Assembly (NCBI GenBank): GCA_017427265.1
Contig: JAFRTG010000021.1
Location: 434,001 to 498,000 of the forward strand
Origin: Oscillospiraceae bacterium
Lineage (GTDB): Bacteria; Bacillota; Clostridia; Oscillospirales; Ruminococcaceae
Direction: 5' to 3'
DNA: 64,000 nucleotides
Below, one piece after another: positions 41,527 through 49,276 of the stretch; position 1 is the stretch's first letter, and each line of letters opens with the position of its first letter. The notes beneath the pieces are model-generated. The model saw nothing but the letters and a program-made list of their open reading frames with translations. It was not told where the DNA came from and did not search any database. The translations under genes were made by a program, and so were the position numbers.

Positions 41527-41745
41527 ATGTTATTTAGCCTTATCTTAGAGAATGAAGCCGGAGATCAGATTGACATGACCGCCACGGCAAATCAGTATAT
41601 GACATCGCGGGTGGAAGGACTGAATCCTCCACCGGCACGATCAGCACCTCCAGCTATGCGGGCATGGACGGCAGCTTCCTCAATAACGCCTTTATCGAGA
41701 AACGGAACGTCGTCATTTCCTTTGAGATGAATCAGACAGCGAGGA
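41527..41745 (+). pseudogene. Phage distal-tail protein, N-terminal fragment with frameshift
   Basis: M-L-F-S-L-I-L-E-N-E-A-G-D-Q-I-D-M-T...V-E-G-L-N-P-P opens like a siphophage Dit protein. One base later in the next frame the text continues T-G-T-I-S-T-S-S-Y-A-G-M-D-G-S-F and N-N-A-F-I-E-K-R-N-V-V-I-S-F, the expected continuation, so a frameshift near 41628 has broken it. After about 41745 the sequence changes to an unrelated frame (to 41980) I do not recognise. Confidence 0.78.
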
Positions 41746-41943
41746 TATTGGTGAATACTACTATGCGCTTAATCACCCGAAGATGTGCAAAGTTATCGTA
41801 ACACAATCAATAACAGATAAGAAAATAGCGATGAAAATTCGCAAGGATTTCAACGTTCCAATGGGAATAGGAGAGTTTCTGATGTTTTGCAAGCACACTC
41901 CCTGTACTATAAATGATAACTTCTCTTATAATTACGGCAAAGA

Positions 41944-42186
41944 ACTCATCTCAAGGGAGCCAAGAAGTGCAGTATCCTGATGCTGATTATTGTTGCGGTG
42001 CGTCTGGATATTCTGCTCAACACGAATTATGTCCGTGATGCGGTGTGCATCGGTTTCTGTGTCAATGAGCTGCTCTCCATCGTGGAAAACACATCGCTCA
42101 TGGGCATTCCGTATCCGCCTGCACTGAAAAACGCCATCGAGGTGTTGCAAAAGCAGACCGGCAGAAAGGATGATAAGGATGATTAA
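41944..42186 (+). pseudogene. Phage holin (phage_holin_4 type), C-terminal fragment
   Basis: In-frame text L-K-G-A-K-K-C-S-I-L-M-L-I-I-V-A-V-R-L-D, then D-A-V-C-I-G-F-C-V-N-E-L-L-S-I-V-E-N and G-I-P-Y-P-P-A-L-K-N-A is the C-terminal two thirds of this holin family. The N-terminal helix is missing. ATG 41980 could give a 68-residue product, but it would lack the first membrane segments. Directly upstream of and overlapping the endolysin gene. Confidence 0.78.
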
Positions 42187-43354
42187 GACCTACGGCTATA
42201 CCGATAATACGCAGCTCTCTCTGCACTTCAATGCACGAGAGTTTCGCTGCAAATGCGGCAAGGAGCATGACTTCCAGATTGACGATGACCTGATCGGCAA
42301 ACTGGAAAAGCTGTATACGGCGCTGAACTGCTCCAAGATTATCGTCACCAGCGGGTTCCGCTGCGTGGCGCACGATAAGTCTGTCGGCGGCAGCGGAACG
42401 GGACAGCATACACTCGGCAAGGCTGCCGATACCTGCTGCTACGGTCAGGACGGTCAGGCGATTTCCAGCAAGACCGTCTGCTGCAAGGCTCAGGACACCG
42501 GTTTCAAGGGTATCGCAAACATCACTGCCGCCTACATCTATACACACGTTGACGTGCGCTCCGGCGGCAAGTGGTACGGTGATGAGGTACACGGCAACAG
42601 CAGCGTGACCGATGATTTCTATAAATACTTCGGAGGCGAGGATATGAAGGGCATCGATGTCAGCGTCCATAACGGCAAGATCGACTGGCAGAAGGTCAGA
42701 ACTGCGGGCATTGATTTTGCGATTCTCCGTGCCGGTTACGGCAGGCTTGCATCGCAGAAGGATGATCGTTTTGAGGAAAATTATGCGGGTGCAAAGGCTG
42801 CCGGTATTCTGGTCGGTGCTTACTGGTACAGCTATGCCATGAGCGAGGACGAGGCTCGTCTGGAGGCGGACGTGTTCCTGTCGGTCATCAAGGGAAAGCA
42901 GTTTGAGTTCCCGGTCTATTTTGATCTGGAGGAGAAAAAGCAGTTTGACCTCGGCAAGGACAAGGTGTCTGCCATTATGCGGGCGTTCCTCGAAAGAGTC
43001 GAGGCTGCGGGCTACTTTGTCGGTCTGTACGGTTCTGCTTCTTCGCTTACTACACATACCGCTGATGACATCAAGTCCCGCTACACGATCTGGCTGGCAC
43101 ACTGGATGGACAAGACCAATTACACCGGCGCATACGGTATCTGGCAGCACTCCGAGAAAGGCAGCGTGAACGGCATCAACGGCAATGTCGATCTGGACAA
43201 CGGCTACAAGGATTTCCCGTCCATCATCAAGGCGAAGGGGCTGAACGGCTACGGAAAGGAGCCGAATCCGCCTGCGCCTGCTGCGGAGGATGGCATTACC
43301 GTTGAGGTCGTATTGGACGGTCAGAAGTACAGCGGAAAACTGAATAAGGCATGA
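42179..43354 (+). CDS. Bifunctional phage endolysin: M15-type peptidase plus GH25 lysozyme
   Basis: 391 residues. Residues 1-155: D-D-peptidase/VanY-like M15 domain with F-R-C-x-C-G, T-S-G-F-R-C, and the metal ligands in G-Q-H-T-L-G-K-A-A-D and Y-T-H-V-D-V-R. Residues 158-350: GH25 muramidase with K-G-I-D-V-S-V-H-N-G-K-I-D-W and catalytic Asp/Glu in P-V-Y-F-D-L-E-E. A short Pro-rich linker leads to a C-terminal tail V-E-V-V-L-D-G-Q-K-Y-S-G-K-L-N-K-A. ATG 42179 has AAAGG nine bases before it. The two-domain enzyme would cut both peptide and glycan of peptidoglycan. It is the only intact gene of the phage lysis module. Confidence 0.9.
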   Translation: MIKTYGYTDNTQLSLHFNAREFRCKCGKEHDFQIDDDLIGKLEKLYTALNCSKIIVTSGFRCVAHDKSVGGSGTGQHTLGKAADTCCYGQDGQAISSKTVCCKAQDTGFKGIANITAAYIYTHVDVRSGGKWYGDEVHGNSSVTDDFYKYFGGEDMKGIDVSVHNGKIDWQKVRTAGIDFAILRAGYGRLASQKDDRFEENYAGAKAAGILVGAYWYSYAMSEDEARLEADVFLSVIKGKQFEFPVYFDLEEKKQFDLGKDKVSAIMRAFLERVEAAGYFVGLYGSASSLTTHTADDIKSRYTIWLAHWMDKTNYTGAYGIWQHSEKGSVNGINGNVDLDNGYKDFPSIIKAKGLNGYGKEPNPPAPAAEDGITVEVVLDGQKYSGKLNKA

Positions 43355-43396
43355 AAAAAGGGCTGTCGGGGATTTCTCTCCGGCAGCACTTTTTTG
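43355..43396 (+). terminator. Terminator after endolysin
   Basis: A-run, imperfect GCTGTCGG/CCGGCAGC stem, T-run, directly after the stop codon. Confidence 0.75.
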
Positions 43397-43406
43397 CGTA
43401 TAGTGA

Positions 43407-43435
43407 TTGAAAATCAGGTCCGATTGTGGTATAAT
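43407..43435 (+). promoter_or_regulatory. Promoter of the AT-rich membrane pair
   Basis: TTGAAA (43407-43412), 17-bp spacer, TATAAT (43430-43435). Confidence 0.8.
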
Positions 43436-43486
43436 TGGGAATGTTAGAGTAATGCGGTGATGAGAATATAGAAAAAGGAGTAATAG

Positions 43487-44227
43487 ATGAAGATTATTTT
43501 TAGAATCATTGTAGGGATCGTTCTGATCTTATGGATCATATTTGGTCTCATATTGCATGGACTGGTCGTATTATTTTTTAATGACAAAGAAACAGCGTTG
43601 ACGATTTTTTGTTTCGTTCTTACGCTTGTGTGGTGGGGAATTTCAGTCCTCATCACACGAGTACTGATAGAATGGAAAAAAGAGAGCGTACAGGAAAGAA
43701 AAGCTGAAGAATACAAGAAAAAATACTTATCCGATGTCGAGATCGTGAATGCTTATTTCGGAAATGGTATTTTAGTAAAGGATTCGGGTTCCGAAAATAT
43801 CTATTATAAAGATATAAAAAGCGGATTTGACAGAATGTTTGATTCCTTCGGCAAAAAAAGCGATGACCCTTGCGACTTGTATGAATTTATTGTTAGAGAA
43901 GATAATATAGAATTTGTTCTTGCTTCGCTGGAGAAGATCTACAAAAAATCTGATCAGATCATGGAAGAATGTTATGATGAAATATATAAAGAACTTGTTG
44001 AGTTCCTTAATGAGACTTGTGATGATTGTTTAAAGGATGATTTTGATCTGGCTTATTTAAAGGAAAACTGGAATGTTTATGGAATAGCGATTTATGATGA
44101 TAAGGTAGAATTTTCGATTGGAATAAATGCTGCCAAAGACCCGGAAGATGACAGCAATTATGCTATAATCATATTTGTTGACTATGAGACGCAGGAAGCG
44201 GAAGTATCCTTTGAAGTTGTATGGTAA
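43487..44227 (+). CDS. Hypothetical membrane protein with acidic cytosolic domain
   Basis: 246 residues. Two membrane helices (about 5-30 and 42-65), a Lys/Glu-rich connector (65-85), then an acidic globular region (90-246) rich in Asp and Glu, ending D-Y-E-T-Q-E-A-E-V-S-F-E-V-V-W. I do not recognise the domain. A+T-rich and unlike chromosomal neighbours. AAAGGAG precedes ATG 43487. It forms a two-gene unit with the next membrane protein (15-bp gap), inserted between the endolysin gene and a duplicated relic of the endolysin 3' end. Position is that of a prophage cargo (moron) gene. Confidence 0.72.
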   Translation: MKIIFRIIVGIVLILWIIFGLILHGLVVLFFNDKETALTIFCFVLTLVWWGISVLITRVLIEWKKESVQERKAEEYKKKYLSDVEIVNAYFGNGILVKDSGSENIYYKDIKSGFDRMFDSFGKKSDDPCDLYEFIVREDNIEFVLASLEKIYKKSDQIMEECYDEIYKELVEFLNETCDDCLKDDFDLAYLKENWNVYGIAIYDDKVEFSIGINAAKDPEDDSNYAIIIFVDYETQEAEVSFEVVW

Positions 44228-44242
44228 AGGAGATTTATCGGT

Positions 44243-44743
44243 TTGAAAAAGGAAAAGGAAAACAAGAATAAAGAAGAAATACTTATACCTAATTTCACGT
44301 TGCTTCTTGCACTTATATTCTTTTTATTAGGAGCATTTCCGATGTTTAGCTACTGGAATAGGGTGAAAAAATGTACAGTTGAAATAAGAGGAGTCGTTGT
44401 TGACGAGAGAATAAGTTCAAAAAAGATTCCTGATACATCAGATCCGAAAAACAGGTATTTATGGGGTAGAGCTTATAGTGATATTAAGGTCGACACTGAT
44501 GGCATTTTCAAATATGATCACCTTTATGCAGGGGCAGGTGTCGGAAAAAAAGGCGATGCAATCATCATCCGCTACGATCCCGATGATCCTGATGAATACT
44601 ATTTCGTAGGCTATTATAGTAATGGAAGAACATTTGCTACATTTACTTGGGGCGTAAGCGGAAGTATGATAATATTATCATTGTTTTTCTTTGTTTACTA
44701 CAATATACCGCTTCTTTTTCCAAAGAAAAAGGAAGACAATTGA
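44243..44743 (+). CDS. DUF3592-like membrane protein
   Basis: 166 residues, start TTG 44243 with AAAGGAG ten bases upstream. Two membrane helices (about 17-37 and 133-155) around an extracytoplasmic domain. C-T-V-E-I-R-G-V-V-V-D-E and G-D-A-I-I-I-R-Y-D-P-D-D-P-D-E-Y-Y are the pattern of DUF3592-type proteins (a strand pair, then Y-D-P-x-x-P). Function unknown for the family. Second gene of the AT-rich pair; with the first it may form a membrane complex. No terminator directly after its stop other than that behind the endolysin relic. Confidence 0.72.
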   Translation: MKKEKENKNKEEILIPNFTLLLALIFFLLGAFPMFSYWNRVKKCTVEIRGVVVDERISSKKIPDTSDPKNRYLWGRAYSDIKVDTDGIFKYDHLYAGAGVGKKGDAIIIRYDPDDPDEYYFVGYYSNGRTFATFTWGVSGSMIILSLFFFVYYNIPLLFPKKKEDN

Positions 44744-44748
44744 ATTGT

Positions 44749-44787
44749 GGATGGTCTGAAGTACAGCGGAAAACTGAATAAGGCATA
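44749..44787 (+). pseudogene. Relic of an endolysin 3' end
   Basis: About 39 bp repeating the last codons of the endolysin at 43315-43354 (encoding D-G-L-K-Y-S-G-K-L-N-K-A and a stop). It shows that the membrane pair interrupts, or was copied with, a second lysis gene. Confidence 0.85.
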
Positions 44788-44794
44788 ACAGCAG

Positions 44795-44834
44795 CGCCCG
44801 TCGGGATTTTTTTCTCGACGGGCGTTTTTTCTTT
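44795..44834 (+). terminator. Terminator after the endolysin relic
   Basis: CGCCCGTCG/CGACGGGCG stem (44795-44803 with 44816-44824) and T-run. Confidence 0.85.
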
Positions 44835-44906
44835 TGCTAAAATCCGAAAAAGTGTCCTATTGGTAATGAAAAGATATGCAGGGGGTTAATTTTACCGTGC
44901 ATTTCT

Positions 44907-45869
44907 TTGACTGATGCCGAACATCACGCCTCACGTCTGCCGCCACACCTACTGCAGATACTTCACAACTACACCTACCTCGGACACCTTGTTCAGCTCC
45001 GTACAAGAACGGTCAGTTACAAGAATCACAAGGTTATTAAGAATGACGAAGAAGATATGATCGTTGTAAAAAATACGCATGAGCCTATCGTTTCTCAGGA
45101 GCTTTGGGACAGGGTTCGTGAGATGGAGCAGTCGGTGTCACAGGGCAAGCGTAACAGCAGCGGCTATGTGGCAAATCTCAGCGGTTTGATCTACTGTCAG
45201 GACTGCGGAAACAAAGTCCGCCTTGCGTGGAATAATACCACCAACGGCAGTAAGAAAAAGCCGAGAAAGTATCTTCGCCACAATTACAACTGCACGTCCT
45301 ACATGAAGTTCGGAAAACGTTACTGCCCCAGCCATTATATCAAAATGCAGGATATGGACGCTATTGTGTTGGAGGATATTCGCAGTATGGCGAGCCTTGT
45401 GGTGGAAGATGAGGACGGTGCAAGAAAAAAGTTCCTTGCCCGAAAAGCAAAGAACCAGGAGGGAAAGCATTCTGTTGATACCAAGAAGCTGACAGAGGGC
45501 AGATACCGCTTGCAGGAGCTTGATATGCTGATCCAGAACATCTATGAAGACAAAGTCCTCGGTAAGGTATCTGAGGATGTAGCGATGAAGCTGATAGCGA
45601 AATATGAAGCCGAGCAAAAAGAGCTGTCTGCCGAAGTCACAGAGCTTGAAGAAACGCTCTCCACGATAAGGCAGGACGAAGAAGATGTGGTTATGTTCAT
45701 GGAGCGCCTGAGAAAGTACACCGATGTGCAGGAGCTTACCCGTGAGATGTGCTTAGAGCTGATCGAGTATATCACCCTTGATGCCTATGTCGAGGGACAG
45801 CCCCGTGGGATTTACATCTACTACAAGCTGCTCGACGAACCGTTGAAAGACAAAAGAAGCCTGTTTTAA
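44907..45869 (+). pseudogene. Large serine recombinase, C-terminal part without catalytic domain
   Basis: Open frame of 320 codons. From about residue 15 (L-Q-I-L-H-N-Y-T-Y-L-G-H-L-V-Q) it matches the Recombinase domain of large serine recombinases. It continues into the zinc ribbon (Y-C-Q-D-C-G-N-K-V-R with later C-T-S-Y and R-Y-C-P-S-H) and the long coiled coil (about 185-270) and C-terminal tail. The resolvase-type catalytic domain with its Ser is missing, so it cannot recombine DNA by itself. The first 14 or so codons are out-of-frame tyrosine-integrase sequence. Such enzymes move ICEs and phages of Clostridia. Confidence 0.85.
44911..44955 (+). pseudogene. Tyrosine integrase relic, middle piece
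   Basis: Encodes L-M-P-N-I-T-P-H-V-C-R-H-T-Y-C, the conserved box II segment with the catalytic H-x-x-R (H-V-C-R-H) of phage tyrosine recombinases. It is preceded by a stop codon and breaks off at about 44955 into serine-recombinase sequence. Confidence 0.78.
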
Positions 45870-45925
45870 GGCGTATTTATGTTGTTTACACACCATACGA
45901 AAGTGTGTTACCATTTGGCAAGGGG

Positions 45926-46045
45926 ACTACTCTTGACGTTTATACGCATCTGGGGCTGGAGGACGCTGCTGCGGAGCTTCACCGCATGGAGGAAGTCCAG
46001 AACGCCAGACAGGAAATGAACAGAACAAAGGATGAAGCAGTATGA
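45926..46045 (+). pseudogene. Tyrosine integrase relic, C-terminal piece
   Basis: In-frame T-T-L-D-V-Y-T-H-L-G-L-E-D-A-A-A-E-L and a charged tail to a stop at 46043: the box with catalytic Tyr and the C-terminal helix of a phage integrase. Together with 44911-44955 it brackets the serine-recombinase fragment, which replaced or was inserted into the integrase gene. Confidence 0.82.
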
Positions 46046-46056
46046 TATGCTCAGCT

Positions 46057-46087
46057 GCGGCTCACTTCGGTGAGCCGCTATTTTTTT
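46057..46087 (+). terminator. Terminator, right copy of the cassette
   Basis: 9-bp GCGGCTCAC/GTGAGCCGC stem with TTCG loop and T-run, 12 bp after the integrase relic. Confidence 0.88.
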
Positions 46088-46099
46088 GCCCGTTTTGAC

Positions 46100-46128
46100 T
46101 TGATGAAATGGAAGGATTTTGGTATAAT
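46100..46128 (+). promoter_or_regulatory. Promoter, right copy of the cassette
   Basis: TTGATG (46100-46105), 17-bp spacer, TATAAT (46123-46128); same as at 37139-37167. Confidence 0.8.
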
Positions 46129-46184
46129 AAAATAATACGGTCAGAATTGATAATGACAGATTGAGAAATATGCGGAGGTATGAA

Positions 46185-47165
46185 ATGGCTTGGCGTGTTT
46201 TAACAAAGGAAGGGCAGAAAAGAAGAAAGCGTTCTAATATAATCGTAAGTATTGTTTTGATCGCTTTGCTTTTGGCTGGCTTTTTGCTCTTTCACCCGCT
46301 GACGGTAACGCATAATCTTAACATGCTGACAGAAAAGGGATACTATAATCCTGTATCTGTCGGAGATTATTCGCTGAATCTGCTGAAATTCGGCAATGAG
46401 AACGGCAGCCATAAGATTGTTGCACTGGCAGGATTCGGCGTTGGTGACAGCTCCGTATCCATGCGGAAAATGACTGCTGAACTGGAAAACGATAATCAGA
46501 TCGTTTTCCTTGACCGTGCAGGCTATGGCGCAAGCGATGATACAAAAGCGGATATGCATGTGGGTACAATCGTCGAAGATTACCGGACTGCACTGAAAAA
46601 TGCCAATGTGGAAGCACCGTATACCTTAATGGCACATTCCATAGCAGGCGTTTATGCTTCTTATTGGGTAAGTAAATATCCCGATGAGATCGACAGCGTA
46701 ATTCTTTTAGACACCACATGGTTGTTAGATGAAAATGCCGAAGAAAATGTTACTTCTGCGGTGGTTTCAGAGTATGCGAAATATTTTGCGTCAAAAATCG
46801 GGTTGGTGGATCTGCTCATGCCGTCCTCCGTTGACGGAACAAAAGAGGAGAAGAAGATCGCGAAAGCACTCACTTCAATGACAATGGATTCCCGCGCACT
46901 CATATCCGAAGCAAAATTCGAACCGGAGAATATCAAAGATACCCTTGCAGTTCTTTCGCCGAATGATATTCCGAAATTATACATACAATGCGGAAAAGAA
47001 CTTCCGGATGAGGCGAGAAAAAATCTGGAGCGCTATACAGACAGGCTCGGTAATTGTCAGATTGCATTACTCGACTCCGGTCATTTGATGTATTTGGAAA
47101 AGCCTGATGAAAGCGGTAAGATTATCCGGGATTTTTTAGATGAAAATACTACCCTAAATCCTTAG
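46185..47165 (+). CDS. Membrane-anchored alpha/beta-hydrolase-fold protein
   Basis: 326 residues. One N-terminal membrane helix (about 18-38) after a basic head, then an alpha/beta-hydrolase domain. Clear paralogue of the protein at 11855: E-K-G-Y-Y-N-P-V/K-A-G-Y-Y-N-A-V, F-L-D-R-A-G-Y-G/Y-I-D-R-A-G-N-G, V-E-A-P-Y-T-L/Y-E-A-P-Y-V-L and S-K-Y-P-D-E-I-D-S-V-I-L-L-D. The nucleophile elbow reads A-H-S-I-A-G (Gly replaced by Ala), and the C-terminal L-D-S-G-H-L-M-Y-L-E-K-P carries the expected His. Unlike its paralogue it ends normally. GGAGG six bases before ATG 46185. Confidence 0.82.
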   Translation: MAWRVLTKEGQKRRKRSNIIVSIVLIALLLAGFLLFHPLTVTHNLNMLTEKGYYNPVSVGDYSLNLLKFGNENGSHKIVALAGFGVGDSSVSMRKMTAELENDNQIVFLDRAGYGASDDTKADMHVGTIVEDYRTALKNANVEAPYTLMAHSIAGVYASYWVSKYPDEIDSVILLDTTWLLDENAEENVTSAVVSEYAKYFASKIGLVDLLMPSSVDGTKEEKKIAKALTSMTMDSRALISEAKFEPENIKDTLAVLSPNDIPKLYIQCGKELPDEARKNLERYTDRLGNCQIALLDSGHLMYLEKPDESGKIIRDFLDENTTLNP

Positions 47166-47205
47166 TAGTAAAACACCCTGTGTTTACTACCATTTTTACT
47201 ACTAA
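47162..47205. repeat. TTAGTAGTAAAA inverted repeat, right copy
   Basis: Perfect 12-bp arms (47162-47173 and 47194-47205) with a 20-bp middle; partner of the copy at 37681-37724. It overlaps the stop codon of the hydrolase gene. Confidence 0.7.
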
Positions 47206-47342
47206 CGATGTCCTTAGAATGCTAAGATTTGCCGCAATTTGCCGAGTTAGCCCCGAATTTTGACAGAATCAATACACCCGTTCGTCAAAGTATACAAAGG
47301 CAAATTGCGGCAAAACACGGCAAATCACGGAGGTTTCAGGCT

Positions 47343-47819
47343 ATGATAAAAGTTATGTTTGTCTGCCACGGCAACATCTGCCGCTCGCCGATGGCAGAGA
47401 TGCTGCTGAAGGAAATGGTTCGGCAGCGCGGTCTTGCGAACCGTTTTGTGATCGCGTCCAGTGCGACGAGCACGGAGGAAATCTGGGGCGGGCAGGGGAA
47501 TCCCGTTTATCCGCCTGCGCGGGATGAACTGAAGCGCCGCGGCATCCCCTGCGAGAACCATCATGCTGTGCAGCTGACGAAGCGCGACTACGCGGATTAT
47601 GACTATCTGATTGGCATGGACAGCATGAATCTGCGCAATATGCAGCGCATCACCGGCGGAGATAAGGACGGAAAAATCTATAAGCTGCTGGATTTTACAG
47701 ACGACGGCGGAGACGTTGCCGATCCGTGGTACAGCGGAAAGTTCGGCAAAGCATATGACGATATTGCACGCGGCTGCGAGGGTCTGCTGGTGCATCTGGA
47801 AAGGAGCGGTTTACTGTGA
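47343..47819 (+). CDS. Low-molecular-weight protein-tyrosine phosphatase
   Basis: 158 residues, standard size. P-loop V-C-H-G-N-I-C-R-S (Cys8, Arg14) and the general-acid loop D-V-A-D-P-W-Y (Asp127). Removes phosphate from tyrosine residues; in Firmicutes such enzymes often act with capsule/EPS tyrosine kinases or arginine phosphorylation, neither of which is encoded nearby. GGAGG nine bases before ATG 47343. Its stop overlaps the deformylase start by four bases. A truncated copy of the first 29 codons lies at 37862. Confidence 0.95.
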   Translation: MIKVMFVCHGNICRSPMAEMLLKEMVRQRGLANRFVIASSATSTEEIWGGQGNPVYPPARDELKRRGIPCENHHAVQLTKRDYADYDYLIGMDSMNLRNMQRITGGDKDGKIYKLLDFTDDGGDVADPWYSGKFGKAYDDIARGCEGLLVHLERSGLL

Positions 47820-48232
47820 TCCGACCGATTTGCAGAGATACGGTATTGCTTTCCAAGCCGGCCGAAAAAGCAACAAACGCCGATTTGCAGACCGCCCGCG
47901 ATCTTGCGGAAACACTCCTTGCAAATGCGCAGAGATGCGTCGGCATGGCCGCGAATATGATCGGGGTACCCAAAAGCATCATTGCAGTGCTGCCGCCCGG
48001 TATGCAGCAGCCGCTTGTGATGCTGAATCCGCAGATCATTGCAAAATCCGGCGCCTATGATACAGAGGAAGGCTGTCTTTCTCTGCCGGGCGAGCGTCCG
48101 GTCACGCGGTTCCGGGTGATTACGGTTAAGTGGCAGGATATGTCGATGCGCCCGCAGAAGCGGCGCTTTGAGGGCTATCTTGCGCAGATCATTCAGCATG
48201 AAACCGATCACTGCGGCGGCATCCTGATCTGA
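47816..48232 (+). CDS. def: Peptide deformylase, variant motif 1
   Basis: 138 residues. Motif 2 E-E-G-C-L-S-L (85-90) and motif 3 Q-H-E-T-D-H (His128, His132, Glu129) give the metal site. Motif 1 reads V-G-M-A-A-N-M-I-G instead of G-x-G-L-A-A-x-Q-I-G, so the usual oxyanion Gln is Met. This variant occurs in a subgroup of Firmicute deformylase-like proteins and may alter activity. Starts at GTG 47816 in a GTGA overlap with the phosphatase stop. Confidence 0.88.
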   Translation: MIRPICRDTVLLSKPAEKATNADLQTARDLAETLLANAQRCVGMAANMIGVPKSIIAVLPPGMQQPLVMLNPQIIAKSGAYDTEEGCLSLPGERPVTRFRVITVKWQDMSMRPQKRRFEGYLAQIIQHETDHCGGILI

Positions 48233-48265
48233 GAAAAAGGGGATTCCCCCAAAGCAATAAAATCA

Positions 48266-48299
48266 AAACCGGCAGCTGCACAAAAACAGCTGCCGGTTT
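48266..48299. terminator. Bidirectional terminator between def and ireB
   Basis: 13-bp perfect stem (48266-48278 with 48287-48299) with 8-nt loop between convergent genes. Confidence 0.9.
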
Positions 48300-48315
48300 G
48301 GTGTTTGCGGAAAAA

Positions 48316-48561
48316 TCATTCCGAAAGATAATTGCGGACAAGAACCTGCATCAGTTCATCGCGGTCAATATGCCGGATGAGACTGCGGGCATTCTTATGT
48401 ACGGTAATATATGTCGGGTCCTCCGAAAGGATATAGCCGACAATCTGATTGATGGGATTGTAACCCTTCTCATTCAGCGCGTCATAGACTGTGCGCAGTA
48501 TTTGCAGCATTTCCTGTTCGCGTTCCGCACTCAGCGAAAACGTGATTGTTTTGTCAGACAT
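48316..48561 (-). CDS. ireB: IreB-family regulatory phosphoprotein (UPF0297)
   Basis: 81 residues, whole-length match to the family: [40 protein letters not shown] and H-K-N-A-R-S-L-I-R. In enterococci IreB is phosphorylated by the PASTA kinase IreK and dephosphorylated by the PP2C enzyme IreP, tuning cell-envelope stress and cephalosporin resistance. AAAGGAG lies before ATG 48561. Usually next to ruvX and alaS; here it is alone. Confidence 0.95.
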   Translation of the reverse strand: MSDKTITFSLSAEREQEMLQILRTVYDALNEKGYNPINQIVGYILSEDPTYITVHKNARSLIRHIDRDELMQVLVRNYLSE

Positions 48562-48622
48562 GTATCTTGCTCCTTTCTGCACCGTATTTTATTCCACTTC
48601 CTTATATTTCACCACATTACCT

Positions 48623-48651
48623 ATTATACAGCAAATATGGATTTTCTTCAA
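48623..48651 (-). promoter_or_regulatory. Promoter of ireB
   Basis: Minus strand: TTGAAG (48646-48651), 17-bp spacer, TATAAT (48623-48628). Confidence 0.75.
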
Positions 48652-48770
48652 GAGATTTGCCTGAAAATTGGCGTTTTGCCTATTATCAGAACATATTTTT
48701 GTAAGATATGTACATGCCGCGCAAAGATCCGCACCGCAGCGGTGTGCTGCGGTACGGAAGGGCTTGCTGT

Positions 48771-48947
48771 TCAGCAGCAGCCGCTGCGCTTGCGGAAGGA
48801 CGCACAGTCCACACATTCCTTGACAGAAGGATTCGACTCGTGCGTGTCGATCTGGACCTGATCGAGTGTGCAGAACTGCGCGGAGCAGAGATTGTGTTCA
48901 CACTGCGAGACTGTGCAGTGAATATGCGGGTTCATCTGATCGGACAT
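48771..48947 (-). CDS. DUF1540 protein, small Cys-rich
   Basis: 58 residues, seven Cys. The pattern H-I-H-C-T-V-S-Q-C-E-H-N, C-S-A-Q-F-C-T-L-D-Q-V-Q-I, H-E-S-N and E-C-V-D-C-A-S-F is DUF1540, probably a metal-binding mini-domain common in spore-forming Firmicutes. ATG 48947 has GGAGAG about eight bases ahead; the longer upstream frame is not needed. A TATAAT at 49015-49020 (minus strand) could be its -10. Confidence 0.85.
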   Translation of the reverse strand: MSDQMNPHIHCTVSQCEHNLCSAQFCTLDQVQIDTHESNPSVKECVDCASFRKRSGCC

Positions 48948-49199
48948 AAACAAACTCTCCTTTCGGCGGTATATCCGGATACCGCTGCTGCATAGAATGC
49001 CCATGAAATCCGCAATTATACACGGTATGCTTCCGGCAATGAAATCCACGCAAACACGAAGATAATCCGGCGAAAAACGGAAAAAGTCAAACTGCATCGA
49101 ATTTGGGAGGAATCACGAGAAAAACGGAGAAAACCACCGGGATTTTTCTTAAAATGGCGATATTTGCTCCCCCGCGGGCGATTTGTCCTTTTTTGCACC

Positions 49200-49228
49200 T
49201 TGCAAAATAAAAAGGTTTATGTTAAAAT
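49200..49228 (+). promoter_or_regulatory. Promoter of nfeD-SPFH operon
   Basis: TTGCAA (49200-49205), 17-bp spacer, TAAAAT (49223-49228). Confidence 0.7.
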
Positions 49229-49276
49229 GATGACAAGGGCGTCGCGGAAAGGATGACGCGGAAAGGAGGACTCGGT

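Noticed and set aside
41783-41980. 65-codon frame between the distal-tail and holin fragments
   Set aside because: Could be part of an unrelated inserted gene, but it lacks a ribosome site, both ends are broken into, and no domain is recognisable; left as remnant sequence.
48589-48816. Minus-strand 75-codon Cys-rich frame upstream of ireB
   Set aside because: Overlaps the ireB promoter and has no ribosome site; the DUF1540 gene just beyond explains the Cys-rich look of the region.
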